From the NCBI GenBank assembly GCA_964342525.1, contig CAYFGQ010000002.1, forward strand, positions 62,001 through 126,000: a DNA stretch of 64,000 nucleotides, in the 5' to 3' direction. The stretch comes from G963676205 sp964342525 (lineage in GTDB: Bacteria > Campylobacterota > Campylobacteria > Campylobacterales > Arcobacteraceae). Under the pieces are notes generated by a model, which saw only the letters and a list, made by a program, of their open reading frames with translations, was not told where the DNA came from and did not search any database. The translations under genes were made by a program, and so were the position numbers. This document shows positions 1 through 8,723 of the stretch, one piece after another (positions within the stretch are counted from its first letter, which is position 1; the number at the start of each line of letters is the position of its first letter).

Positions 1-525
1 ACCACCTACAGCAGAAGCATAAGCTTTAGCTAATTCTAAAGCGTTTCCTGAAGCATCTTGGTGAATAGCGATAAGGTCAGGAATTCCTCCACCTTTAACA
101 AACTCTGATCTTACTGTGTGACCTGGAGCTTTTGGAGCAACCATGATTACATCGTTACCAGCTTCTGGTGCGATTCTTCCGTAGTGGATGTTGAACCCAT
201 GTCCAAATGCTAATGTAGCATCAGCTTTTAAGTTAGGCTTGATTTCGTTAGTATAGATTTCAGCTTGGTTTTCATCTGGTAAAAGAATCATAACAACGTC
301 AGCTTTAGCAGTAGCTTCTGCAACTGTTAATGTTTCAAAACCTTTAGCTTCAGCTTTTGCCCATGAAGATCCACCTTTTCTTAGACCAACAACAACTTCA
401 ACACCTGAATCTCTTAAGTTCTCAGCGTGAGCGTGACCTTGTGATCCAAAACCGATCATTGCAACTTTTTTTGATTTGATTAAGTCGATATTACAATCTG
501 CGTCATAATAAACATTTAATGCCAT
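1..525 (-). CDS. ilvC: Ketol-acid reductoisomerase, N-terminal part (cut by window edge)
   Basis: Cytoplasmic NADPH-dependent enzyme of valine, leucine and isoleucine synthesis that converts acetolactate or acetohydroxybutyrate to the dihydroxy acid. Only the first 175 residues lie in the window, about half of the usual ~340; the C-terminal knotted domain is outside. The N-terminal Rossmann domain is clear: the dinucleotide motif GFGSQGHAHA lies at residues 25-34 and is followed by the NADPH phosphate-binding stretch GLRKGGSSW. The ATG at 523-525 has a GAGG ribosome site about 8 bases upstream. The family assignment is certain; completeness cannot be judged. Confidence 0.97.
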   Translation of the reverse strand, partial: MALNVYYDADCNIDLIKSKKVAMIGFGSQGHAHAENLRDSGVEVVVGLRKGGSSWAKAEAKGFETLTVAEATAKADVVMILLPDENQAEIYTNEIKPNLKADATLAFGHGFNIHYGRIAPEAGNDVIMVAPKAPGHTVRSEFVKGGGIPDLIAIHQDASGNALELAKAYASAVGG

Positions 526-613
526 TATATTTCCTCTTTATTAAATTTTTTGATTTATCTCGGGATTATATCGAAAAAAAGATAAAAGAAATTGAAATAC
601 TCTCTTAAGTCTC

Positions 614-943
614 TTATAGATTGTTTTTTTCAATTACCTCTTGGAGTTCTTTATCTGTGATATTATCTTTTTGAGTTTTTGAATAAATGGATAATAATCT
701 TATCACATCATTTTTATCAATATAGTAAGTAATCACTCTAAAACCTCCACTTTTACCTGTAGGTATAGATGAATTTGCTAATCTAATTTTATAACAATTA
801 TTCCCTAATTCTGTACCAGTTTTGGGATTTTTTAATAATTCTTCTTTTAATTCTTTTAGATCATTAGTGATTAATTTATAGTTTTTAGAAAGTTTTTTAG
901 CTTGTTTTGAAAACTCAGGAGTTGGAACTATTTTCAAGATCAT
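614..943 (-). CDS. RelE/ParE-superfamily toxin of a type II toxin-antitoxin pair
   Basis: A 109-residue basic protein with the layout of RelE-fold toxins: N-terminal strand MILKIVPTPEF, two Lys-rich helices, then the sheet with KIRLANSSIP, GGFRVITYYID and IRLLSIYSK. Its start lies inside the end of the upstream 76-residue gene, the usual antitoxin-toxin order with translational coupling. By family precedent it would be a ribosome-dependent mRNA interferase or a gyrase poison; the sequence alone does not separate these. The R in GGFRVIT matches the position of a functional Arg in RelE relatives. It sits between ilvC and the end of the nuo operon, a typical place for a small mobile TA module. 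Activity is not shown by the sequence. Confidence 0.78.
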   Translation of the reverse strand: MILKIVPTPEFSKQAKKLSKNYKLITNDLKELKEELLKNPKTGTELGNNCYKIRLANSSIPTGKSGGFRVITYYIDKNDVIRLLSIYSKTQKDNITDKELQEVIEKNNL

Positions 944-1145
944 TTATCAACTCATCTAAAGTAGTTTCTTCCAATTCACCATTTTCTTGAAGTTTAGCTT
1001 GTTTTATAGATTTATCAAAACTATTTAGAGTAGTCATTTTGTTATAGCTATCTTTTATAAAATTGAAAAACTCCTCTTTATTACTACTAAAGCCATCTAT
1101 AAAGATATTTTCAATTTCAGGGTTTTCTATTTTTAGAGTTACCAT
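915..1145 (-). CDS. Antitoxin partner of the RelE-type toxin
   Basis: An acidic 76-residue protein encoded immediately before the toxin and overlapping it by 29 bases, which couples their translation. The C-terminal half (ETTLDELINDLENSSNS) is acidic and probably disordered or helical, as expected for the part that wraps the toxin. I do not recognise a named DNA-binding fold in the N-terminal half, so autoregulation is inferred only from the usual behaviour of such pairs. The ATG at 1143-1145 has a good AAGGA ribosome site about 8 bases upstream. The role rests mainly on gene order and size. Confidence 0.68.
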   Translation of the reverse strand: MVTLKIENPEIENIFIDGFSSNKEEFFNFIKDSYNKMTTLNSFDKSIKQAKLQENGELEETTLDELINDLENSSNS

Positions 1146-1215
1146 TACTACTATCCTTATCTATTTTATTGGAATATTATATCATAAAATAAAAAAGATT
1201 AGAACAGCATCTATA

Positions 1216-1243
1216 TAGTGGGTATTATTTCTAATACCCACTA
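1216..1243 (-). terminator. Hairpin at the 3' end of the nuo operon
   Basis: A perfect 12 bp inverted repeat (1216-1227 with 1232-1243, arm TAGTGGGTATTA) with a 4-base loop overlaps the nuoN stop codon. The minus-strand RNA continues with UAUAUAG rather than a clear U-tract, so it may protect the mRNA 3' end rather than act as a strong intrinsic terminator. Confidence 0.55.
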
Positions 1244-2712
1244 ATTTGAACATAGTATGAAACTATATCTAGGATTGGTTGAATAAATAAAATTGAAGCT
1301 ATTGTGATGATTGCACATAGTCCTACAATTGTTCTAAGTGTATTATTTGAGTTTCCTAAATACTCCACATCTGCATCAATTGGATCTTTTAAGAACATAT
1401 ATACAATAAGCTTTAAATAATAATATACCGCAATAGCAGAGTTTAGTGCCATCACAAGTGCTAGAGCTATATAGTCAGCATTTACCGCTGCTCCAATGAT
1501 ATACATTTTACCCCAAAATAGTGCAAATGGTGGGATACCTGCATTTGCTAACATAAATAGACCCATCATAGATGCCACTAGTGGTGATCTTTTTACAAGT
1601 CCTGAGAATTTCTCAAAACTATGATCACTTTCAAATCCTGTATTATCTTTTGTTCTATTCATCCAAAGCATTGCAAATGCTCCAAGGTTTGTAAAGGTAA
1701 ATAAGATCCAATATAAAAATAAACCTTGTGTAGCTTGGGTAGTTCCTATTAAGATAGTTGCCATTACAAAACCAGCGTGTGAAATTGATGAATATGCAAG
1801 CATTCTTTTCACATCTTTTTGAACCAGTGCCATGATATTTGCTAAAGTCATTGTTACAATCACTACTGCATAAAGTACAGCATCTACCCAGATATCATTT
1901 ACACTTACAAAGATTTCAAAAAATCTTAAAGCTACAACAAATACTGCGATTTTGGGGATGATAGAGATATATCCAGCCATAGCTGCATTTGATCCCTCAT
2001 ATACATCTGGTGCCCATGTTTGAAATGGTACAAGGGTAAGTTTAAATCCAAGAGCTGCAAGCATAAATACTACACCAACTAAGATCATTGGATAGTTATC
2101 AAAATTATTAGCAGATATCACTTCTGAGATTTGACCAAGCTCTACACTTGCTGTTAGAGCGTAAAAGATCATCGATCCAAAGGCAAAAAAGGCAGCTGCT
2201 AAAGCACCCATTGTAAAATATTTGATAGCTGCTTCTATTGATTTATCACGATTATGCATAGCAATCATTGTATATAGGGCTAAAGATGCAGTCTCTAAAC
2301 CTACAAAGATCAAGATAAGATTATCTGAAGCTACCATAAACTGGAATCCAGCAGTCATAAATAAAAATAGTGCAAAATACTCAGGGTATTTATACTCATG
2401 GAATGTTTTTCTTGAAAGTGTAAGAAGTATAAATAAAGCTGAACCTACTATGATAATGATTTGAGCAAGGATAGAGATACCATCCATCAACATCACATCA
2501 AAGAAACCTCTTGTAGCTCCTGTATATCCAATTACACTTCCTAAATCAATTAGTAAGAATAAGATTGTAAGGATTATATACATAGACCTATCAAGGTTTT
2601 TATTCATAAGATCAATACAAATGATTACTAAAGCTCCACCAACAGCTATAAGCATTGGTACTAAAGATGCAAGATTTAAACTTGCTATATCGATTGAGAT
2701 TGGCTGTATCAT
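1231..2712 (-). CDS. nuoN: NADH-quinone oxidoreductase (complex I) subunit N
   Basis: Inner-membrane antiporter-like subunit of complex I, 493 residues, close to the family norm, last gene of the operon. About 14 hydrophobic segments are visible. The conserved proton-channel features include the region around VGLETASLALYTM and the Lys/Glu-bearing helices near FKLTLVPFQTWAPDVYEG and KMLAYSSISHAGF. Its start overlaps the nuoM stop (TAATG), so translation is coupled. It transfers protons in response to quinone reduction by the peripheral arm. No anomalies were seen. Confidence 0.96.
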   Translation of the reverse strand: MIQPISIDIASLNLASLVPMLIAVGGALVIICIDLMNKNLDRSMYIILTILFLLIDLGSVIGYTGATRGFFDVMLMDGISILAQIIIIVGSALFILLTLSRKTFHEYKYPEYFALFLFMTAGFQFMVASDNLILIFVGLETASLALYTMIAMHNRDKSIEAAIKYFTMGALAAAFFAFGSMIFYALTASVELGQISEVISANNFDNYPMILVGVVFMLAALGFKLTLVPFQTWAPDVYEGSNAAMAGYISIIPKIAVFVVALRFFEIFVSVNDIWVDAVLYAVVIVTMTLANIMALVQKDVKRMLAYSSISHAGFVMATILIGTTQATQGLFLYWILFTFTNLGAFAMLWMNRTKDNTGFESDHSFEKFSGLVKRSPLVASMMGLFMLANAGIPPFALFWGKMYIIGAAVNADYIALALVMALNSAIAVYYYLKLIVYMFLKDPIDADVEYLGNSNNTLRTIVGLCAIITIASILFIQPILDIVSYYVQISGY

Positions 2713-4259
2713 TATTTAACCTCCCCAATAGTATTTACTTCACGAAGTTTATTTAAAGTATAAGGATAATTCCCTTCTTCATTTTTTTCTGCTTTTATTG
2801 CCATAATTTGAAGTAATTGCTTTACAGATGTATTTATTGGATCAAGTACTGGTTTAGGATAAACACCTAAATAAATCACAAGCATTACAAGTGGGATAAG
2901 ACCAGCAAGTTCTTTTCCATTTAGATCTTTTAATTTTTTATTTTTCTCATGGGTAACTGGTCCAAAGAATGTCTTTTTATAAAGTACAAGCATATAAACA
3001 GCCCCAAGGATAATAGTAAGTCCCGCTAAAATTGTTAAAAATGGTGATACTTTAAAATATCCAAGCAGAGACAAGAACTCACCAACAAAACCAATAGTTA
3101 AAGGTAATCCAACTGAAGCCATAAGCATAATACCAAAGATAGTTGCATAGTTTGGCATCACAGAAGCTAAACCACCAAACTGATCTATCATCTTAGTATG
3201 TCTTCTATCATAAATTACACCCACAAGCATAAACAGTGCACCTGAAACGATACCATGTGAGATCATTAAGAAAATCGATCCACCAATACCCTCAACATTT
3301 AGTGCAAAAGTACCAAGGATGATCACACCCATATGTGATACAGATGAATAAGCAACCACCTGCTTCATATCCTCTTGGGCATAAGCTACCATAGCTGTAT
3401 AGATAATAGCTATAACTCCAAGTATACCCATAGGGATCATCATAGCTACACTAGCATCTGGAAATAGTGGAAGTGAAAATCTGATAAACCCATAAGTACC
3501 CATTTTAAGAAGTACTGCGGCTAATATCACAGAACCAATTGTTGGTGCTTGACCATGGGCATATGGAAGCCATGTATGAAATGGTACCATTGGCACTTTG
3601 ATAGCAAATCCAAGGAAAAATGCCAAAAATAGCCATAGTTGCATATCATAAGGCATAAGAAGCATATTCCAATCTTGTAGAGCGAAACTCCAAGTTCCTT
3701 CTGTTGTTTCGTAATATACATATCCTAGATATAACATACCCACAAGCATCACTAATGATCCTGTAAAGGTATATAAGAAAAACTTGATCGAAGCATAGAT
3801 TCTAAGGTTTCCACCCCATGCACCCACAATATAAAGCATAGGTACAAGTGAAAGCTCCCAAAATACATAAAACACTATAGCATCTAAAGCAACAAATACA
3901 CCCACCATAGTCATCTCTAAGAATAATACAGTGATGATAAGATTTTTTAGATGTCTTGTTTCAGTTAATCCTATAATAGAGATCATCGTCATAAAAGTTG
4001 TCAGGATAATTAGGAATAATGAGATTCCATCAACACCAAGATTATAACTTATACCATAAGATGGGATGATAGGGATAAACTCAGTAAACTGATAATCTCC
4101 ATTTGTACCATCAAATAAAACCCATAAATATAATGAAAGTATAAATTCTATTAAAGTTACTACAATGGCATAGGTTCTAATACTATCTCTGTCTACAACA
4201 AATGCTATTGCCGCTGCAAATGCTGGAAAAAATACTAATATAGATAAAATATGATCCAT
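2712..4259 (-). CDS. nuoM: NADH-quinone oxidoreductase subunit M
   Basis: Antiporter-like proton-pumping membrane subunit of complex I, 515 residues, normal length. Diagnostic stretches are FYVFWELSLVPMLYIVG (with the conserved channel Glu), VPMVPFHTWLPYAHGQAPT and KQVVAYSSVSHMG. The C-terminus is a hydrophilic tail of about 40 residues. It lies between nuoL and nuoN in the canonical order, separated from nuoL by 11 bases and overlapping nuoN by one base. Confidence 0.97.
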   Translation of the reverse strand: MDHILSILVFFPAFAAAIAFVVDRDSIRTYAIVVTLIEFILSLYLWVLFDGTNGDYQFTEFIPIIPSYGISYNLGVDGISLFLIILTTFMTMISIIGLTETRHLKNLIITVLFLEMTMVGVFVALDAIVFYVFWELSLVPMLYIVGAWGGNLRIYASIKFFLYTFTGSLVMLVGMLYLGYVYYETTEGTWSFALQDWNMLLMPYDMQLWLFLAFFLGFAIKVPMVPFHTWLPYAHGQAPTIGSVILAAVLLKMGTYGFIRFSLPLFPDASVAMMIPMGILGVIAIIYTAMVAYAQEDMKQVVAYSSVSHMGVIILGTFALNVEGIGGSIFLMISHGIVSGALFMLVGVIYDRRHTKMIDQFGGLASVMPNYATIFGIMLMASVGLPLTIGFVGEFLSLLGYFKVSPFLTILAGLTIILGAVYMLVLYKKTFFGPVTHEKNKKLKDLNGKELAGLIPLVMLVIYLGVYPKPVLDPINTSVKQLLQIMAIKAEKNEEGNYPYTLNKLREVNTIGEVK

Positions 4260-4270
4260 TCATTCACTCC

Positions 4271-6202
4271 TTATTTAATTCCAGCTAGCGCTACAGCTAA
4301 AACTATTAATATTGTTAAACCAAAGGCCATCCATTTTAATGCCCCTGATAGATTCCCTGAGTGCATAGCTCTTACTTCGCCACCCGTTTTATAAAATGTA
4401 TTACCAATAAAATCTACAAGTGAATCTATGATCTTAAGATCGATAAACTTCCATGAGAATTTTGACATTGCAAGATATGGTTTATTGATAACATTTTCTA
4501 GCATATGCGGTATATAGTATTGGTTTGCCAATAATCTATAGATAAATTTATCTTTCATACCCTCAGAGAAATATGTACCATGTTTTAGATATCTTTTAGC
4601 TGCAAAAGCTATACCACCAAGTGCTATTGCACTTGTAAGGATAATAAGAATCCATAAAGTTAAAGAGCTTACATGGATTTCAAGTTTTGGTAAAGTTGTT
4701 GTGATCATCTCTACAAACGATCCTTTAAACCATCCAGCTATCACCGCTAAAACTGCAAGTGGTGTCATAGCTGCGATCACAAATTTATAAGTTTCATGTG
4801 GATGGTAACCAAATTCTTTAAATCTCTCTTCACCAAAAAATACATACATAATAAGTCTAAATGAATAAAATGCAGTAAGACCCGCTGTTATATAAAGGAT
4901 AGCCCATAAGATATAAGCATGAGCTCCAAAGGCTACTTCAAGAATTAAATCTTTTGAGAAGAAACCTGCCAATGGCCAAATACCAGCAAGAGCAGTTGAA
5001 GCAACTATCATAATAATAGCTGTTGCTTTCATATGTTTATACAATCCACCCATATTTTTAATATTTATCTCATCATTTGTAGCATGCATAACATTACCAG
5101 CACCTAAGAAAAGTACCGATTTAAAGAAGGCGTGGGTTGCAAGGTGAAATAGTGCCACCCAATATGCCCCAAGACCAGCAGCAACAAACATATATCCAAG
5201 TTGTGATAATGTTGAAAAGGCAATAATCTTTTTAATATTTGTAGCCACAAGTGCTTGGGATGCTGCAAAGATAGCAACAAATGCACCAAGACAAGCGATA
5301 AAGTATCCAACTTCTGGAACTATTACAAATATCTCATTTGCCCTAACTACTAAATAAACCCCCGCTGTTACCATAGTCGCTGCGTGAATAAGTGCAGATA
5401 CAGGAGTAGGACCCTCCATCGCATTTGCAAGCCATTGGTTAAATGGGAATTGAGCTGATTTACCCATAGCACCGATAAATAAGAAAATAGCTATAGCTAC
5501 TACTAAACCATGTGATAATAAATCAATCTTAGCAAATACCTCGTCATATTGTAAGCTTCCAATATTCCAAAAAATTAAGAAGATACCAATAAGCATAGCA
5601 AGGTCAGCAACCCTATTCATAATAAACGCTTCATTTGCCGCGTAACCTGGGCTGATTGAAGAATGTGGAGATAGGGTTGAAAATGGTGAGTTGTAGATAT
5701 CTTTAGTAAGAGCTTTGTCCTCTTTATGATACCAAAAACCAATTAGACCCCAGGAACAAAGACCAACACCTTCCCAACCTATAAATAGACCAGCAAAGTT
5801 ATCACTCATCACAAGAATCATCATAGAAAACACGAAAGCTGATAACCATGCAAAGAATCTATTGAAACTCTTATCATGATCCATATATCCAATTGAGTGA
5901 ATATGAACCATAGTTGATACAACTGTAACCACACACATCATAGTAACACTTACAGGATCAACAATAAATCCAAATGGAATATCTAAGTTTCCAATCACAA
6001 TCCAATCAAGAAGTTTTACATGTACAATCTCTCCAGCCATCACATACTTTAAAAGTACAAGTGATGCTATCATAGATACACCAAGAAGCGCTGATGTAAC
6101 AATTCCTATTAAAAGTTTTCTTTTTGTTTGAGAAAAAAGTGCTGCAAACAGTGAACCAACTAGAGGAGCAAATAGTGCAATATATAAATATTTTTCCAAC
6201 AT
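4271..6202 (-). CDS. nuoL: NADH-quinone oxidoreductase subunit L
   Basis: The largest antiporter-like subunit of complex I, 643 residues, within the usual range. Family motifs include FAGLFIGWEGVGLCSWGLIG, AMEGPTPVSALIHAATMVTAG and IIAFSTLSQLGYM. The C-terminal ~90 residues contain the long lateral helix and a final membrane anchor (LTILIVLAVALAG) that clamps the membrane arm. It follows nuoK with a 2-base gap and precedes nuoM. Confidence 0.97.
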   Translation of the reverse strand: MLEKYLYIALFAPLVGSLFAALFSQTKRKLLIGIVTSALLGVSMIASLVLLKYVMAGEIVHVKLLDWIVIGNLDIPFGFIVDPVSVTMMCVVTVVSTMVHIHSIGYMDHDKSFNRFFAWLSAFVFSMMILVMSDNFAGLFIGWEGVGLCSWGLIGFWYHKEDKALTKDIYNSPFSTLSPHSSISPGYAANEAFIMNRVADLAMLIGIFLIFWNIGSLQYDEVFAKIDLLSHGLVVAIAIFLFIGAMGKSAQFPFNQWLANAMEGPTPVSALIHAATMVTAGVYLVVRANEIFVIVPEVGYFIACLGAFVAIFAASQALVATNIKKIIAFSTLSQLGYMFVAAGLGAYWVALFHLATHAFFKSVLFLGAGNVMHATNDEINIKNMGGLYKHMKATAIIMIVASTALAGIWPLAGFFSKDLILEVAFGAHAYILWAILYITAGLTAFYSFRLIMYVFFGEERFKEFGYHPHETYKFVIAAMTPLAVLAVIAGWFKGSFVEMITTTLPKLEIHVSSLTLWILIILTSAIALGGIAFAAKRYLKHGTYFSEGMKDKFIYRLLANQYYIPHMLENVINKPYLAMSKFSWKFIDLKIIDSLVDFIGNTFYKTGGEVRAMHSGNLSGALKWMAFGLTILIVLAVALAGIK

Positions 6203-6204
6203 CC

Positions 6205-6510
6205 CTACCCCTTCATACTTGATATTTTATCTAGGTCAATAGTACCTTTTCTTTTATATAAAAGAATAAGTAGTCCAAGACCTATAGCAACTTCACTTGC
6301 TGCAATAGCTACGATGAAAAATGCGAACATTTGACCTGTTAGGTCTTGATGATAATGTGATACGGCAGCCATACCAATATTTACAGCATTTAACATAATC
6401 TCTGTGGAGAAAAAAAGCATAAGAAGATTTTTTCTTCTAATAACACCTAGTAGTCCAATAAAAAATATAATCGTACTAAGGATTAAATAATCATTTAATT
6501 CTAATGTCAT
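6205..6510 (-). CDS. nuoK: NADH-quinone oxidoreductase subunit K
   Basis: A 101-residue membrane subunit with three transmembrane helices, exactly the family size. The two conserved buried glutamates of the E-channel are visible in FFSTEIMLNAVNIG (TM2) and IAASEVAIGLG (TM3). It overlaps the end of nuoJ by 4 bases, so the two are translationally coupled. Confidence 0.97.
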   Translation of the reverse strand: MTLELNDYLILSTIIFFIGLLGVIRRKNLLMLFFSTEIMLNAVNIGMAAVSHYHQDLTGQMFAFFIVAIAASEVAIGLGLLILLYKRKGTIDLDKISSMKG

Positions 6511-7082
6511 TTTATCCCCTTTTCATCATTTAATTTATCTTGTTCTTTTACATCTTCCTCTGCTAAATCAGTATAAGATACATCCATCTTTTTACCAGCT
6601 AAGATAATTCCACCAATCATTGCAACTAAAAGCATAACCGCAGCAACCTCAAAAGGTACAAGATATTTTGTAAATAGTACAAGACCTACATCTTGAGCAT
6701 TTCCATACTCAGGGTGTACTGGATAGTTTGCTTCCACATTTGCCCCAATTAATGGTGCTACAAAAATAAGAACTACTAAAAGTGCAGATAAACCACTTAA
6801 TAAAAATGTCAATCTTGGATTTGCAAACTTCTCTTTTACCTCAGAGATAGTATCAAAGAACATCATACCAAAGGCATATAGAGCCATCACTGCACCTGTA
6901 TAAACTATAATCTGTACAACCCCTAAAAAGTCTGCATTTAATAAAAAGAAAAATGCAGATATAAAGATCATACCAGCTGCTAGTGAACTTAAAGCATACA
7001 GTGCATTGTTTGTAAACACTGTAATACTAAACATCGCGATTACTAAAAAAGCGAATAGATAAAAAGCTATAACTTCAAACAT
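6507..7082 (-). CDS. nuoJ: NADH-quinone oxidoreductase subunit J
   Basis: A 191-residue membrane subunit with five hydrophobic helices and a polar C-terminus. The central VVQIIVYTGAVMALYAFGMM is the TM3 stretch that carries the pi-bulge in known complex I structures. It forms part of the channel connecting the quinone site to the antiporters. It starts 8 bases after nuoI and overlaps nuoK. Confidence 0.96.
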   Translation of the reverse strand: MFEVIAFYLFAFLVIAMFSITVFTNNALYALSSLAAGMIFISAFFFLLNADFLGVVQIIVYTGAVMALYAFGMMFFDTISEVKEKFANPRLTFLLSGLSALLVVLIFVAPLIGANVEANYPVHPEYGNAQDVGLVLFTKYLVPFEVAAVMLLVAMIGGIILAGKKMDVSYTDLAEEDVKEQDKLNDEKGIK

Positions 7083-7090
7083 ATAAACCC

Positions 7091-7717
7091 CTAATACGCT
7101 AACGGTGTTTTTTTGATTTTTTCATCAGCATCAGGTGAAGGTGCACCAAAACCTGGATACTCTTTTTGATTTTTGATAAAATCGATTGGTGTAAGAAGAT
7201 CATCTTTAAGTACAAAGTGTGCTCTTTGCTCACTTGCATTTTCATATCTTCCACCATGTACAATTGCAAGCTCTGGACAAACTTCAGCACAATATCCACA
7301 AAAAATACAACGTCCTAGATTAATAGAATATTCTGTAACCTCTTTTCTAGAGTTTTCATCTATTTTTGTATCCATTTTAATACAATTTGATATACAGATT
7401 TTTTCACATAAACCACAACCAATACATCTATTATAACCACTTTCAAGTAATCCTAGTAGTTTATGTACAGCTCTATATCTTGGTCCAATTGGAAGTTTTT
7501 CCATTGGGTATTTTACTGTGTGCATTTTGTCTTTAAATAGAGCTTCTCTCATAATATTAAAAGTGATTTTTAGACCACCAAATAATTCACCTTTGATAGA
7601 TCTTTTAAATCCTCTTTTAAAAGCCTGCCATCCTGTCTCAGGATAAGGCTCTATCTCCATAAGCTTATATTCACCCTGTCCGATGTTTCTATCTTTAAAT
7701 TGTTCTAAACTCATCAT
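7091..7717 (-). CDS. nuoI: NADH-quinone oxidoreductase subunit I (2x[4Fe-4S])
   Basis: Peripheral-arm ferredoxin-like subunit of 208 residues that carries clusters N6a and N6b. Both cysteine sets are intact: CIGCGLCEKIC followed by a further Cys, and CIFCGYCAEVCPE. The N-terminal ~90 residues form the helical platform contacting NuoH and NuoB. It is longer than the ~180 residue E. coli protein because of an N-terminal extension and a C-terminal tail (FGAPSPDADEKIKKTP). Genes nuoH and nuoJ flank it tightly. Confidence 0.96.
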   Translation of the reverse strand: MMSLEQFKDRNIGQGEYKLMEIEPYPETGWQAFKRGFKRSIKGELFGGLKITFNIMREALFKDKMHTVKYPMEKLPIGPRYRAVHKLLGLLESGYNRCIGCGLCEKICISNCIKMDTKIDENSRKEVTEYSINLGRCIFCGYCAEVCPELAIVHGGRYENASEQRAHFVLKDDLLTPIDFIKNQKEYPGFGAPSPDADEKIKKTPLAY

Positions 7718-7723
7718 TATTCC

Positions 7724-8716
7724 TTAAAACATCATCACTACACCAGTAACGATCACATTTAAGATCGCTAAAGGCATTAGGATTTTCCAACATAACCACA
7801 TCAATTGATCTGGTCTAACATGAGGCCAAGAAGCTCTAGTCCATAAGAATAAGAAGATTAAGAACATCACTTTTAAGATGATTGCAATAGCTCCAGGGAT
7901 AAACCATAAATCATTAAATCCACCTAAGAAAATAAGTGCTGTTAAAAATGAGATAGTAAATAGGTTTGCATATTCACCTATAAAAAACATACCCCATCTC
8001 ATACCAGAGTATTCTGTAGCATATCCAGCTACAATCTCTGCTTCATGTTCTAGTAAATCAAATGGTGTTCTATTTGTCTCAGCATATCCAGCAATTAAAA
8101 ATAAAACAAATGCTAAAGGTTGAGACCAAATAAGCCAACTTGCAACTGGACCAGCTTGGTAATTATTTATATCAATTAGTGATAAAGAACCAACTATCAT
8201 AAGTGGAGTAAGAAGAGAAAGACCAGTTACAACTTCATATGAAAGAAGTTGGATAGCTGTTCTTGCACCTCCAAGAAGTGCCCATTTATTTGCACTTGCC
8301 ATACCACCAAGAAGTGGTCCATAAAGCCCTGAAGCCATAACACCAAGTACAAAAAGTACACCTACATTGATATCAGCGATTATCGGTCTTACTGTATGTC
8401 CAAAGATTGTAAACTCTGGGAAAAATGGAACCGCACTCATAGCAATAAACGCAGTTGCCACTGTAATTACAGGTGCGATCATAAATATTGGTTTGATAGC
8501 GTGTTGTGGTACAAAATCCTCTTTTGTGAAAAGTTTAACCCCATCAGCTAATATTTGTAAAATACCAAATGGTCCCACATGCATTGGTCCTAGTCTTCTT
8601 TGCATAAAAGCTAATATTTTTCTCTCAATATATGTGGTAAAACCTGCAAGAGCTGAAAATACTAATACTACAATTAGTACTTTTACTATTGTTTCAATTA
8701 TAATACTACTCTCCAT
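7724..8716 (-). CDS. nuoH: NADH-quinone oxidoreductase subunit H
   Basis: Membrane subunit of 330 residues that forms the quinone-binding chamber with NuoD and NuoB. Eight or nine hydrophobic segments are present. Conserved signatures are YIERKILAFMQRRLGPMHVG and ETNRTPFDLLEHEAEIVAGY, which includes the acidic loop leading to the E-channel. Normal length and position. Confidence 0.97.
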   Translation of the reverse strand: MESSIIIETIVKVLIVVLVFSALAGFTTYIERKILAFMQRRLGPMHVGPFGILQILADGVKLFTKEDFVPQHAIKPIFMIAPVITVATAFIAMSAVPFFPEFTIFGHTVRPIIADINVGVLFVLGVMASGLYGPLLGGMASANKWALLGGARTAIQLLSYEVVTGLSLLTPLMIVGSLSLIDINNYQAGPVASWLIWSQPLAFVLFLIAGYAETNRTPFDLLEHEAEIVAGYATEYSGMRWGMFFIGEYANLFTISFLTALIFLGGFNDLWFIPGAIAIILKVMFLIFLFLWTRASWPHVRPDQLMWLCWKILMPLAILNVIVTGVVMMF

Positions 8717-8723
8717 ATTAACC

